From JBKDZP01 sp047971315 (GTDB taxonomy: Bacteria; Bacillota_I; Bacilli_A; RF39; UBA660), in assembly GCA_047971315.1 (NCBI GenBank), contig JBKDZP010000004.1, forward strand, positions 62,001-126,000: a stretch of DNA of 64,000 bases, written 5' to 3'. A program made the translations under genes and the position numbers. The notes under the pieces were generated by a model, which was not told where the DNA came from, did not search any database, and was given only the letters and a program-made list of their open reading frames with translations. Shown in pieces: positions 35,764-44,458 of this stretch. How positions within the stretch are numbered: position 1 is the stretch's first letter; every line of letters starts with the position of its first letter.

Positions 35764-36486
35764 CTAACTAAAATATTTTTTGATTTCTTGTGTATATTCA
35801 CCATCTTCAGCATGTGCGAAAATAGGTGGTAATATCTTTATTCCTGGATTTCCATTTTTACATCCTTCAATTAAAAGTATATTTGATTCCTTATTTTTTT
35901 TTGGATAAACAAACTGAATCTTTTTTGGTTCAATGTTGTTTTCTTTCATTAAACAAATAATTTCAATAAGACGTTCTGGTCGATGTACAATAGCTAAATT
36001 TCCATTATTTTTTAATAATTTTTTGCTAACTTTTATTACATCCTCAACATTTAAATTTACTTCATGTCTTGCAATTATCTTGTATTTGCTATCATTTTTT
36101 TTACTTACTTCATTAACTTTAAAATATGGGGGATTACAGACAATAATATCATAAGTGTCACTTTCACATGTATCTGTATATAATTTAATATCTTCATTTA
36201 TTATATTTATTTTATCATTTAGATTATTTATTTCAACAGACTTTTTTGCTAATATACAAGCTTCTTCTTGTATTTCTATTGCATCTATTTTACAATCATA
36301 TTTAGTAGCTAAAATTAAAGGCATAACTCCATTACCACAACCAATATCTAAAATTCTTTTTGATTTCTTATTAACTTTAACAAAATTAGCTAAAAGAATT
36401 GAATCTAATGAAAAATTAAACATAGAAGAATTTTGATAAATCTTCACATTATCATAGCCTAATAAATAATTAACAACATCCATCAA
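35764..36486 (-). CDS. TrmN6/YabB-type SAM-dependent methyltransferase
   Basis: A 240-residue class I methyltransferase. RILDIGCGNGVMPLILA is motif I, DAIEIQEEA motif II, and IIVCNPPYFK carries the NPPY of N6-adenine methyltransferases. In Bacillus the homologue (YabB) lies in the same place between YaaT and RsmI, and the E. coli relative TrmN6 modifies A37 of tRNA-Val. The substrate here is inferred from that. It overlaps the 3' end of yaaT by 17 bases. Confidence 0.85.
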   Translation of the reverse strand: MMDVVNYLLGYDNVKIYQNSSMFNFSLDSILLANFVKVNKKSKRILDIGCGNGVMPLILATKYDCKIDAIEIQEEACILAKKSVEINNLNDKINIINEDIKLYTDTCESDTYDIIVCNPPYFKVNEVSKKNDSKYKIIARHEVNLNVEDVIKVSKKLLKNNGNLAIVHRPERLIEIICLMKENNIEPKKIQFVYPKKNKESNILLIEGCKNGNPGIKILPPIFAHAEDGEYTQEIKKYFS

Positions 36487-37270
36487 CGTTTACCTCTAAA
36501 GTTCCTCCACTTAATAATAGAACAGTATAGTTTTTTTTAAGTACATTAACTGAAATTACTTTTCCTTGACCTGATTTTGTTTCTACAATTTTACCAATAT
36601 GGGGGATATTTTTTTTACATTCTTTATATGTATCGTCTTCATATTTTAAACAACATAAAAGTCTACCACATACTCCATTTATTTTATTTGGATTTAAAGC
36701 TAAATTTTGATTTTTTGCCATTGAAATTGTAACAGTATCAAATTCATTAAGATATCTTGAACAACATAATTGTTGACCACAGCTTCCATATCCTCCAATT
36801 TTTTTTGATTTATCTCTTACTCCAATTTGTCTTAATTCAATTCTAGTTTTATAAATTGTTGCTAGTTCTCTAGCTAAATCTCTAAAATCAACTCTTTTTT
36901 CTGAATAAAAATTAAATATCAATTGACTTCTATCAAATGTAAAAGTAGCATCTATTACTTGCATTTTTAAGTCATATTTGTTAATTAGTTCTTTTATTTT
37001 TTCTAAAGATTTTTGTGAATCTTTCAAATTATTTTTATAGTTTAAATAGTCTGTTTTTGAAGCAACACGAATAATCCTACCTAGTTCTACTTTTAATGAT
37101 GCAGTATCTATGTTATGTTCATCTGTCACAACTTTTCCAAATAGCATTCCTTTTGTATTTTTAGTTACAACAGTAATATTTTTCTTTAAACTTAAATTAT
37201 TAGTATAAAAATATTCTATTTTTTCTTCATCTTCAAATGAAACACCAACTATTTTTTCTTTATTTTTCAT
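36470..37270 (-). CDS. yaaT: YaaT (PSP1 domain) protein
   Basis: A 266-residue PSP1-family protein. Conserved cysteine blocks GSCGQQLCCSRYL and GVCGRLLCCLKYEDD, and YSEKRVDFRDLARELA, are visible. In B. subtilis YaaT is part of the Y-complex with YlbF and YmcA that acts with RNase Y on mRNA maturation and was first found as a sporulation phosphorelay factor. I start at MKNKEK within the end of holB. Genes holB-yaaT-methyltransferase-rsmI overlap or nearly touch and form one operon. Confidence 0.93.
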   Translation of the reverse strand: MKNKEKIVGVSFEDEEKIEYFYTNNLSLKKNITVVTKNTKGMLFGKVVTDEHNIDTASLKVELGRIIRVASKTDYLNYKNNLKDSQKSLEKIKELINKYDLKMQVIDATFTFDRSQLIFNFYSEKRVDFRDLARELATIYKTRIELRQIGVRDKSKKIGGYGSCGQQLCCSRYLNEFDTVTISMAKNQNLALNPNKINGVCGRLLCCLKYEDDTYKECKKNIPHIGKIVETKSGQGKVISVNVLKKNYTVLLLSGGTLEVNVDGCC

Positions 37271-38219
37271 AAACAACAGCCCTTCCTAGTTCTATAATTA
37301 ATTTATCAAGAATTAAATTTACATTTGCATTTACAATAACTTTTCTTTTTAAAGATTTTAAAGTTTTTATTTTATTAAACAAGCTTTTTAAATTGTTTTT
37401 TATTGAAATTGCACTAATTGCGATTTCAAATTTTTCAAACAATTCCATCTTTTCACCTATTTTATATCTTATAATATCACGATAATAGTAAATCATTGTG
37501 TCAAATGCTATTAACAAAGAATCTTTATCTTTAAAATTATCAAGAATTAAATTTTCATAATTAATAATTATATCTGAACCATATTCTTCAAATTTATTTA
37601 TAAATTCCATTATTTTTTCTAAATTTTCAATAAAATCATCTTGATTATTTTCTTCCTTAATTTTAGAGGAATAAATATAAGATAATTTTTCTTCAAATGT
37701 TAATAATTTATTTTTAGTATTTGAAAGAGGAATTATCTGGCACCTTGAAACAATAGTATTTATCATCTTATGAATATTATCAGTTACTAAAATTGCAATA
37801 ATATTTTCCTCTGGATCTTCTAAAAATTTCAAAATTGAATTTGATGAAGAAATATTCATACGTTCTGCATTATAGATTATATATACTTTTTTTGAAGCAT
37901 AAATACTCTTCATGCTAAATTCATTTTGTAATTCTTCTAATTGTTCCTTTTTTATATTAAATCCATCTGGATATATTTTTTTTAATTCAGGAAAATTATT
38001 ACTATCAATATTGGAGCATTGAGTACAATTGACACAATTTCGATTTTCAGTGTTTTTATAAGGACATAGTATTTCTTTCACAAAAGAAATGATAAAATTA
38101 TCATAATTATTAAATCCATTTATTACAAATAAATAAGCATGAGAAATTTTGTTTTTGTTAATCTGATTATTTAAAATTCTATATGCAATTTTTTGTTCAT
38201 TAAGATATTCTTCCAACAT
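37260..38219 (-). CDS. holB: DNA polymerase III delta' subunit
   Basis: Clamp-loader subunit of 319 residues. The N-terminal AYLFVINGFNNYDNF stands where a P-loop would be, but the GKT is lost, as usual for delta'. Four cysteines, CPYKNTENRNC and CVNCTQC, form the zinc module; SILKFLEDPEENIIAILVT and SRCQIIPL correspond to sensor 1 and the SRC motif. It works with DnaX (39.4 kb) and the clamp DnaN (48.2 kb). Confidence 0.92.
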   Translation of the reverse strand: MLEEYLNEQKIAYRILNNQINKNKISHAYLFVINGFNNYDNFIISFVKEILCPYKNTENRNCVNCTQCSNIDSNNFPELKKIYPDGFNIKKEQLEELQNEFSMKSIYASKKVYIIYNAERMNISSSNSILKFLEDPEENIIAILVTDNIHKMINTIVSRCQIIPLSNTKNKLLTFEEKLSYIYSSKIKEENNQDDFIENLEKIMEFINKFEEYGSDIIINYENLILDNFKDKDSLLIAFDTMIYYYRDIIRYKIGEKMELFEKFEIAISAISIKNNLKSLFNKIKTLKSLKRKVIVNANVNLILDKLIIELGRAVVYEK

Positions 38220-38231
38220 TTTATCACATCC

Positions 38232-38420
38232 TTAAAATATTAATATTTTTATAAAAATAAATGCAAATAAGGCAGGGAAGCCTAAGATTGCAATAGCAAA
38301 AATGGTTATAAAATTAATTGGTAATATTAAACCCAAGGGTACTACCAATAAATTATAACCTACTAACGTAAATGTACTAAATATAATTTTTTGAATACTT
38401 TTTAATATTCTTTTTAACAT
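38232..38420 (-). CDS. bofA: BofA-like small membrane protein
   Basis: A 62-residue protein with two hydrophobic helices (about 11-33 and 37-60) and the family's VGYNLLVVPLGLILPINFIT and GFPALFAFIFIKIL pieces. BofA inhibits pro-sigma-K processing in B. subtilis, where it follows recR; the same order is seen here. Homologues occur in some non-spore formers. Start after AGGTGATGAA-type sequence. Confidence 0.78.
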   Translation of the reverse strand: MLKRILKSIQKIIFSTFTLVGYNLLVVPLGLILPINFITIFAIAILGFPALFAFIFIKILIF

Positions 38421-38456
38421 TTCATCACCAATACAATGTATGTCCTAATTTAAATT

Positions 38457-39056
38457 TTATGAAATATCTGTTCTATCTTCTAAAGCTAACTCCAATGTAA
38501 GTGAATCAATATATTCCATATCTACTCCTAGTGGAACACCATGAGCTATTCTTGTTACTTTACAACCTTTAACATCAAGAATTTTAGAAATATACCTTGC
38601 TGTTGTTTCACCTTCTATACTAGGTTTAACTGCAATTATAATTTCACTTATATCTTCAGATTTTAGTCTTTTTAATAATAAATCTATCTTTATATCATCT
38701 GGATTAATTCCGTCAAGTGGTGATATTAATCCATCTAAAACATGATACAATCCATTATAACTACCTATTTTTTCAAACAAAATTACATTTTTTGGTGACT
38801 CAACAACACATATAGTAGATTCATCTCTATCTCTTGACTTGCATATTTCACAAAAATCTCCTTCTGATAAATTATTACATTTTTTACATCTGCCAACTTT
38901 TAATTTAATATCTGATAATGATTTAGAAAATAATTCAATTATATTTTTATCCATATTTAAAGTTGCTAGTGCCATTCTTTCAGCAGACTTTTCTCCAACA
39001 CTTGGTAATTTTTTAAAACATTCGATTAAATTATAAATTGTACTTGGATATTTCAT
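38457..39056 (-). CDS. recR: Recombination protein RecR
   Basis: 199 residues: helix-hairpin-helix LPSVGEKSAERMAL, the C4 zinc finger CKKCNNLSEGDFCEIC, a Toprim domain starting CVVESPKNVILFEK, and the Walker-like C-terminus GVPLGVDMEYID. With RecF and RecO it loads RecA at gaps. It is one base from ebfC and part of the dnaX-ebfC-recR-bofA operon. Confidence 0.97.
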   Translation of the reverse strand: MKYPSTIYNLIECFKKLPSVGEKSAERMALATLNMDKNIIELFSKSLSDIKLKVGRCKKCNNLSEGDFCEICKSRDRDESTICVVESPKNVILFEKIGSYNGLYHVLDGLISPLDGINPDDIKIDLLLKRLKSEDISEIIIAVKPSIEGETTARYISKILDVKGCKVTRIAHGVPLGVDMEYIDSLTLELALEDRTDIS

Positions 39057-39057
39057 T

Positions 39058-39354
39058 TTAGAATAAACCTGGCATTCCTTGAGTATATTTACCCATTCTA
39101 TGCTCTGTTTCTTTTTCTATTTTTGATAAAGCATTATTTATAGTAATCATAATCATATCTTCTAACATTTCAATCTCATCTTCCTCGATATTTTTAGTAT
39201 CAAGTTTTATTTCTTTTATTAATTTACTTCCTGTTATTTTTACACTTACAAATGAAGTTTTTTCTTCAAAAATTTCATTATCTAATTTTTCTTTTTCTGC
39301 TAACATATTTTTTTGTAATTGTTGAGCTTGTTTTAACATTGCTTGCATATTCAT
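39058..39354 (-). CDS. ebfC: YbaB/EbfC nucleoid-associated protein
   Basis: A 98-residue DNA-binding protein of the YbaB family: MLKQAQQLQKNMLAEKEKLD, a central beta sheet VSVKITGSKLIKEIKLD, and a C-terminal helix ending GMPGLF. Forms dimers that coat DNA. Located between dnaX and recR as in nearly all Bacilli. Confidence 0.94.
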   Translation of the reverse strand: MNMQAMLKQAQQLQKNMLAEKEKLDNEIFEEKTSFVSVKITGSKLIKEIKLDTKNIEEDEIEMLEDMIMITINNALSKIEKETEHRMGKYTQGMPGLF

Positions 39355-39371
39355 ATATTTATCTCTTCTTT

Positions 39372-41030
39372 CTATTCATATTCAATTATATCATCAAATA
39401 TTGTTTCTATTTCATTTTTTTTTTCATCTTGTTTTACATTATTTATTTCAATTATAGGTTCTTCTATAAACTGATATTTCTTAGTTTTACTATTAAATTC
39501 TTTTTTAATAACTTCCCAATGATCTTTGCTAACTGCAACACTTTTAAAATTATCACCAAATGTTTGATTTAAAAATTCATCTATTTTAATCATATTATAA
39601 TTAAAATATTCTGTTATTCTAATATTGTTACAAACAAAAATCATAAAATTATTTCCAAATGCTTTTAATTCACTATCTACAATTAGAGAAGCTATTTCTA
39701 TATTATTTTGATTATTTATTAATATATTATTTTTTAATTTATTTTTCATATCAATAAGATTGTTTTTGTCAAAAAGACACAAAGTATTATTTATTCTGAT
39801 ATTAACTAAATTTAATAATTTCTTTGACATTTTATCTGATTCTATTTTATTATTTATTTTTTTTACTTCATAATTTGTTTTTGAATTAAAAGTTGAATTT
39901 TTTTGTATAATATTAGTTAATGGTTCAATTGGATGTATAGATTTAATATCGTCAGATTTTTTATTACCTAAATCTAATAATTCAAATATTCCAATTTCAA
40001 AAATAACTTTTTGTATATCACTATTTTTTAAATCATTATTTAATTCATTTAACTTTTTTATATACTTCAAAAGCAAATTATTTTCTATATTAATATTGTC
40101 ATAATTTTCTTTTACCATCATATTATTTTCATAATATGACTTAGCATTATTTTTAATTAGAATATTTTTTAAAAAAATAATAATTTCTTCAACTAATTTC
40201 ACATAATCTTTTCCATCTTTTTCATATATATCAATTTTTACTATTATATTATTAATATCGTTTGAAATTATACAGTTTAGAAAATTACAAATTTCAGAAG
40301 ATGTTAAAGTGCCATTAACTTCATGAACTTCATCAATAGTTATTTCAGAAGTAGCATACGATATAACCTGATCTAAAATACTAAGTGAATCTCTCATTCC
40401 ACCACTTGATATTTTGGCTATTTCTTTAATAGCATTTTTATTAATAGTTACATTTTCATTTTGACATATTTTTTCTATTCTTTCAAAAATATCACTTTCT
40501 GATATTTTTTTAAAATCAAATCTTTGACACCTTGATAAAATAGTAATCGGAATTTTATGTGGTTCTGTTGTTGCTAAAACAAAGATAACATGGTTTGGAG
40601 GTTCTTCTAATGTCTTTAATAAAGCATTAAAAGCTCCAATTGTTAACATATGTACTTCATCAATTATATAAATTTTATATTTTCCTAAAGAAGGTACTAA
40701 ATTTATTTTACTCTTTAATTCCCTTATTTCATCAATACCATTATTAGAAGCAGCATCTATTTCTATTATATCAATAGATTGTCTATTATTTTGTAAACAA
40801 TTTTCACATATGTTACAAGGATTAAAATTATTTAAATTTGTACAATTAATTGTTTTTGCTAATATTTTAGCTATACTTGTTTTTCCCGTTCCTCTAGGTC
40901 CTGTAAATAAATATGCATGACTAATTTTATTATTTTTAATTGCATTTTTCAATGTTTGAATAATTACTTTTTGACCAATTACTTCATCAAAATTAGATGG
41001 TCTATATTTTCTATATAATGCTTGATACAC
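39372..41030 (-). CDS. dnaX: DNA polymerase III gamma/tau subunit
   Basis: Clamp-loader ATPase of 552 residues: FTGPRGTGKTSIAKILA (P-loop), zinc cysteines CTNLNNFNPCNICENC, IIDEVHMLTIGAFNALLKTLEEPP, and SRCQRFDFKKIS. The C-terminal third is Asn/Lys-rich and variable. It begins at a GTG preceded by AGGTGAAATT; TATAAT lies about 18 bases further upstream. It stops with TAG. Confidence 0.96.
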   Translation of the reverse strand: MYQALYRKYRPSNFDEVIGQKVIIQTLKNAIKNNKISHAYLFTGPRGTGKTSIAKILAKTINCTNLNNFNPCNICENCLQNNRQSIDIIEIDAASNNGIDEIRELKSKINLVPSLGKYKIYIIDEVHMLTIGAFNALLKTLEEPPNHVIFVLATTEPHKIPITILSRCQRFDFKKISESDIFERIEKICQNENVTINKNAIKEIAKISSGGMRDSLSILDQVISYATSEITIDEVHEVNGTLTSSEICNFLNCIISNDINNIIVKIDIYEKDGKDYVKLVEEIIIFLKNILIKNNAKSYYENNMMVKENYDNINIENNLLLKYIKKLNELNNDLKNSDIQKVIFEIGIFELLDLGNKKSDDIKSIHPIEPLTNIIQKNSTFNSKTNYEVKKINNKIESDKMSKKLLNLVNIRINNTLCLFDKNNLIDMKNKLKNNILINNQNNIEIASLIVDSELKAFGNNFMIFVCNNIRITEYFNYNMIKIDEFLNQTFGDNFKSVAVSKDHWEVIKKEFNSKTKKYQFIEEPIIEINNVKQDEKKNEIETIFDDIIEYE

Positions 41031-41090
41031 AATTTCACCTGCCTGTTTTCTAATATTATATCATTTTAAATATAATATTAGAAAAGAAAA

Positions 41091-41118
41091 AGAAAATAAT
41101 TATAATTATTTTCTTTTA
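41091..41118 (-). terminator. tadA terminator
   Basis: Uninterrupted palindrome AGAAAATAATTA / TAATTATTTTCT (41091-41114) spanning the stop codon, then TTTTCTTTTTC on the minus strand. Confidence 0.55.
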
Positions 41119-41540
41119 TCCTTAAAAAAATCTTTTAACAATATCACAGATTCTTCTTTTAATATTCCTTTTTTAATAATAAGATTTTTATTATATTTTT
41201 TAAAATATTCCACATTTTTATTAAGTTCACCAAAATTATTATTTTCTGTAGCATAAATGATTGTATTTAATCTAGATTGGATAATAGCACCAGTACACAT
41301 TAAACATGGTTCCATTGTAGTATATAGTATACAATCATTTAAGTACCATGTTTTTAGTTTTTTGCATGCTTTTTCAATTGCCATTATTTCTGCATGTTGT
41401 GTAGCTATTTTGTTTTTTTCTTTTTTGTTATATGCTTTTGCAATTATTTTATCATCTTTTACAATTACTGCACCTACTGGAACATCACCATTTTTATATG
41501 CCTTTTTTGCTAATTTTATTGCTATCTCCATATATTTCAT
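41106..41540 (-). CDS. tadA: tRNA adenosine(34) deaminase
   Basis: Deaminates A34 of tRNA-Arg(ACG) to inosine. 144 residues with the zinc site HAEIMAIEKA (His and catalytic Glu) and TTMEPCLMCTGAI. Downstream of the SRP RNA gene and upstream of dnaX, the same neighbourhood as in B. subtilis, although there the RNA lies between the two genes. Confidence 0.95.
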   Translation of the reverse strand: MKYMEIAIKLAKKAYKNGDVPVGAVIVKDDKIIAKAYNKKEKNKIATQHAEIMAIEKACKKLKTWYLNDCILYTTMEPCLMCTGAIIQSRLNTIIYATENNNFGELNKNVEYFKKYNKNLIIKKGILKEESVILLKDFFKDKRK

Positions 41541-41550
41541 AAATCACCCT

Positions 41551-41635
41551 AAAAAAAGACACACACATTTAGGGACTTTTAAGGCTGCTATGTTTCCATC
41601 CTGACCTGATTCAAGTATAAATGTTGTGTCCCATT
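41551..41635 (-). ncRNA. ffs: Small signal recognition particle RNA
   Basis: Minus-strand RNA beginning GGGACACAACATTTA, with the apical domain GAATCAGGTCAGGATGGAAA followed by CATAGCAGCC, and ending TAAATGTGTGTGTC plus T7. The ends pair (GACACAACATTTA with TAAATGTGTGTGTC), and the apical internal loop (CAGGTCAGG / AGCAGCC) is the Ffh-binding site. It is about 80 bases, the short bacterial type, without the Alu domain found in Bacillus 6S-like SRP RNA. Confidence 0.9.
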
Positions 41636-41713
41636 AAATATACTCCTATTTATTTAATAAATCAAATATTCCATATCATATTTAATATAAACCATTTATT
41701 TTTATAATTATGA

Positions 41714-41729
41714 TGTTTCACGTGAAACA
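41714..41729. promoter_or_regulatory. parS site (perfect)
   Basis: TGTTTCACGTGAAACA, identical to the parS consensus bound by ParB/Spo0J. It lies about 9 kb from the origin, where parS sites cluster in Bacilli. Confidence 0.93.
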
Positions 41730-41835
41730 TTGGTGGTTTATTATTTTTTTATTAATCATATTTATTTTATTCATTTTTGACTTATAAATTTCATAGATAG
41801 ATTAAATTATATTATTAAATTTTTTATAATTATGA

Positions 41836-41851
41836 TGTTTCTCGTGAAACA
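41836..41851. promoter_or_regulatory. parS site, one mismatch
   Basis: TGTTTCTCGTGAAACA, one base from the consensus, in the second copy of the tandem duplication. Confidence 0.8.
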
Positions 41852-41953
41852 TTGGTGGTCTTTTATTGTTTTATTAATCATATTTATTTTATTCATTTTC
41901 GTCTTATAAATTTTATAGAAAGATTAAATTATATTTATTTATTATTAAATATT

Positions 41954-41981
41954 TAAAAAATGTTTATTTTAAACATTTTCT
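41954..41981 (-). terminator. gyrA terminator
   Basis: AAAATGTTTA (41957-41966) / TAAACATTTT (41970-41979) stem overlapping the stop codon, then TTAAAT on the minus strand. Confidence 0.6.
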
Positions 41982-44446
41982 TCTTCATCATTTTGAATAT
42001 CAATATTTTTTTCAACTATTTCTTCTTCAATAGCTTCCTTATCTACCAAAATAGCTGTTACAACTTTTTGATTATCTTTCAAATTAATTAATTTTACCCC
42101 TTGTGCAACTCTTCCAGTTGTTGAAATCTGATCTAAAGGCAATCTAATTATTATTCCACTGTCAGTTATTATAATTAAATCTTCATTTCCAATTACAGAC
42201 TTAAATGATACTATATTACCATTTTTTTCAGTAATATTTAATGCTTTAACACCTTTGCTACCTCTATGTGTCATACGATATTCTTCAATTCCAGTTCTTT
42301 TCCCATAACCATTTTCAGTAACAACCAATATTTGTTTATCAGTTTCTCCAATTTCACAGCCTACACATTTTCCATTACCAATATCAATTCCTTTTACCCC
42401 TGATGCAGATCTACCTAACAATCTTAATTCCATTTCATCAAATCTAATCATTCGACCATTTGAACTAGCAATTAATATTTCTTTTTTACCATCAGTTTTC
42501 TTAACTGAAACTAATTTATCATCTTCTCTTAAAGTAATTGCTATTTTACCATTGCTTCTAATATTTTCAAACTCACTAATGTTAGTTCTTTTAATAATAC
42601 CATTTTGTGTACAAAATACAATATTTCGATTTTCATCTTCCTTTGAAACCTTTAACATAAATGTTACTATTTCTTCTTTTTCAATTGGTAAAAGATTTAT
42701 AATAGGTAATCCCTTAGATTGTTTACTATATAAAGGAATTTCATACCCTTTCATTCTATATACTTTACCTTTATCTGTAAAGAATAATACATAATCATGA
42801 GTAGTCATATATAATAAATGTTCAGCAAAATCTTCTTCATTGGTATTTGTACCTTTTATCCCAACACCACCGCGATTTTGACTTTTGTAAGTTTCACTAC
42901 CTATTCTTTTAATATATCCTTTATTAGTTAAAATAATTATAATATTATCAACTGGGATTAATGATTCATCTTCAATATAATCTATTGCAGTCATATCAAT
43001 TTTTGTTCTTCTTTCATCACCAAATTTATTTTTAACCTCAAGAGATTCTGTTTTAATAATATTAAGTACTCGACTTTCATTAGCTAAAATATCAGTTAGA
43101 TCTGCAATTAATATTTCTAATTGTTTTAATTCTTCCTCTATCTTTTCTCTTTCTAATCCCGTCAAACGACGTAATCTCATTTCCAAAATGGATTTAGCTT
43201 GAATTTCTGTTAATTTAAATCTATTTATCAATTCAGTTGTTGCTTCTATATCAGTTTTAGAAGCTTTTAGCAATTGAACTATTTCATCAATATTATCTAA
43301 AGCTATTTTTAGACCTTCTAATATATGTTCTCTATCTTTTGCTTTAGTTAAATCATATTGTGTTCTTCTTACAATAACTATTTGTTGATGTTCTAAATAT
43401 TTTTCTAATATATCTTTTAAAGTTAAAATTTTTGGTACTCCATCTACCAAAGCTAGTGAATTGATTCCAAATGAAGTTTGTAAAGAAGTATGTTTATATA
43501 AATTATTTAATACCACATTTGCGTTACAATCTCTTCTAAGTTCAATAACTATTTTAATACCTTCACGATTTGAGGATTCATCTCTTAAATCAGTTATTCC
43601 ATCAATTACCTTATCACGTGCCAAATCAGCTATTTTAGTTATTAAGACTGATTTATTAACCATATATGGAATTTCTGAAATTATTATTTGAGGCTTACCA
43701 TTTTTTAATTCATCAATACTTGCTTTTGATCGAATATTAATTATACCTTTCCCAGTTTCATAAGCTGATTTTATACCATTATTTCCTAAAATAATTCCTC
43801 CGGTTGGAAAATCAGGTCCCTTAATATAATTCATTAATTCAAAATTATCTATATCTCTATTATCAATAAAAGCAATTAATCCATCTATTACCTCACCTAA
43901 ATTATGAGGTGGAATATTAGTTGCCATTCCTACTGCTATTCCAGTTGAACCATTAACTAAAATATTTGGAAAACGAGAAGGTAATACACTGGGTTCTTTT
44001 TCAGTACCATCATAATTTGGTATAAAATCTATGGTATTTTTATTTATATCACGCACTAATTCCATACTTAATTTAGACATCTTTGACTCTGTATAACGCA
44101 TCGCAGCGGCACCATCACCATCTATTGACCCAAAATTTCCATGTCCATCTACTAACATATAACGATATGAAAATTCTTGAGCCATACGAACTAATGCTTC
44201 ATAAATACTAGAATCACCATGTGGATGGTATTTACCCATAACATCTCCAACAATACGAGCACATTTTTTATGTTGAGATGATGAAGTAGCACCCATTTCA
44301 TTCATACCGTGCATAATTCTTCTTTGAACTGGTTTTAACCCATCTCGAACATCAGGTAATGCACGGGCTGCTATAACACTCATTGCATAATCTAGGAAAG
44401 AATCTTGGATTTCATGTGAAAATAATCTATCTTTTAATTTATCCAT
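41969..44446 (-). CDS. gyrA: DNA gyrase subunit A
   Basis: 825 residues. The active-site tyrosine is in AAMRYTESKMSK; the QRDR region reads KCARIVGDVMGKYHPHGDSSIYEALVRMAQ in part (Gly-Asp-x-Ser/Ile-Tyr-Glu), the wild-type form for quinolone sensitivity with Ser and Glu. The GyrA box QNRGGVGIKG starts the C-terminal beta-pinwheel. An acidic tail ends the protein. Twelve bases separate it from gyrB; they form one operon with recF. Confidence 0.97.
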   Translation of the reverse strand: MDKLKDRLFSHEIQDSFLDYAMSVIAARALPDVRDGLKPVQRRIMHGMNEMGATSSSQHKKCARIVGDVMGKYHPHGDSSIYEALVRMAQEFSYRYMLVDGHGNFGSIDGDGAAAMRYTESKMSKLSMELVRDINKNTIDFIPNYDGTEKEPSVLPSRFPNILVNGSTGIAVGMATNIPPHNLGEVIDGLIAFIDNRDIDNFELMNYIKGPDFPTGGIILGNNGIKSAYETGKGIINIRSKASIDELKNGKPQIIISEIPYMVNKSVLITKIADLARDKVIDGITDLRDESSNREGIKIVIELRRDCNANVVLNNLYKHTSLQTSFGINSLALVDGVPKILTLKDILEKYLEHQQIVIVRRTQYDLTKAKDREHILEGLKIALDNIDEIVQLLKASKTDIEATTELINRFKLTEIQAKSILEMRLRRLTGLEREKIEEELKQLEILIADLTDILANESRVLNIIKTESLEVKNKFGDERRTKIDMTAIDYIEDESLIPVDNIIIILTNKGYIKRIGSETYKSQNRGGVGIKGTNTNEEDFAEHLLYMTTHDYVLFFTDKGKVYRMKGYEIPLYSKQSKGLPIINLLPIEKEEIVTFMLKVSKEDENRNIVFCTQNGIIKRTNISEFENIRSNGKIAITLREDDKLVSVKKTDGKKEILIASSNGRMIRFDEMELRLLGRSASGVKGIDIGNGKCVGCEIGETDKQILVVTENGYGKRTGIEEYRMTHRGSKGVKALNITEKNGNIVSFKSVIGNEDLIIITDSGIIIRLPLDQISTTGRVAQGVKLINLKDNQKVVTAILVDKEAIEEEIVEKNIDIQNDEEENV

Positions 44447-44458
44447 TTTTACCTCCTA

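Larger units (their letters stand above)
41700..41937. repeat. Tandem duplication carrying two parS-type sites
   Basis: Copy one 41700-41821 and copy two 41822-41937 align at a 122-base offset with roughly nine of ten bases equal. Each holds a 16-base parS-like palindrome followed by TTGGTGGT. It fills the non-coding gap between SRP RNA and gyrA (41636-41968); no gene is seen there. Confidence 0.85.

Noticed and set aside
36470..37270. Possible transfer of the holB-yaaT-methyltransferase-rsmI cluster because of its overlaps
   Set aside because: Order and overlaps are the normal state in Bacilli.
41636..41968. CRISPR-like array, because of spaced repeats
   Set aside because: Only two long copies in direct tandem with parS palindromes; no spacers and no cas genes.
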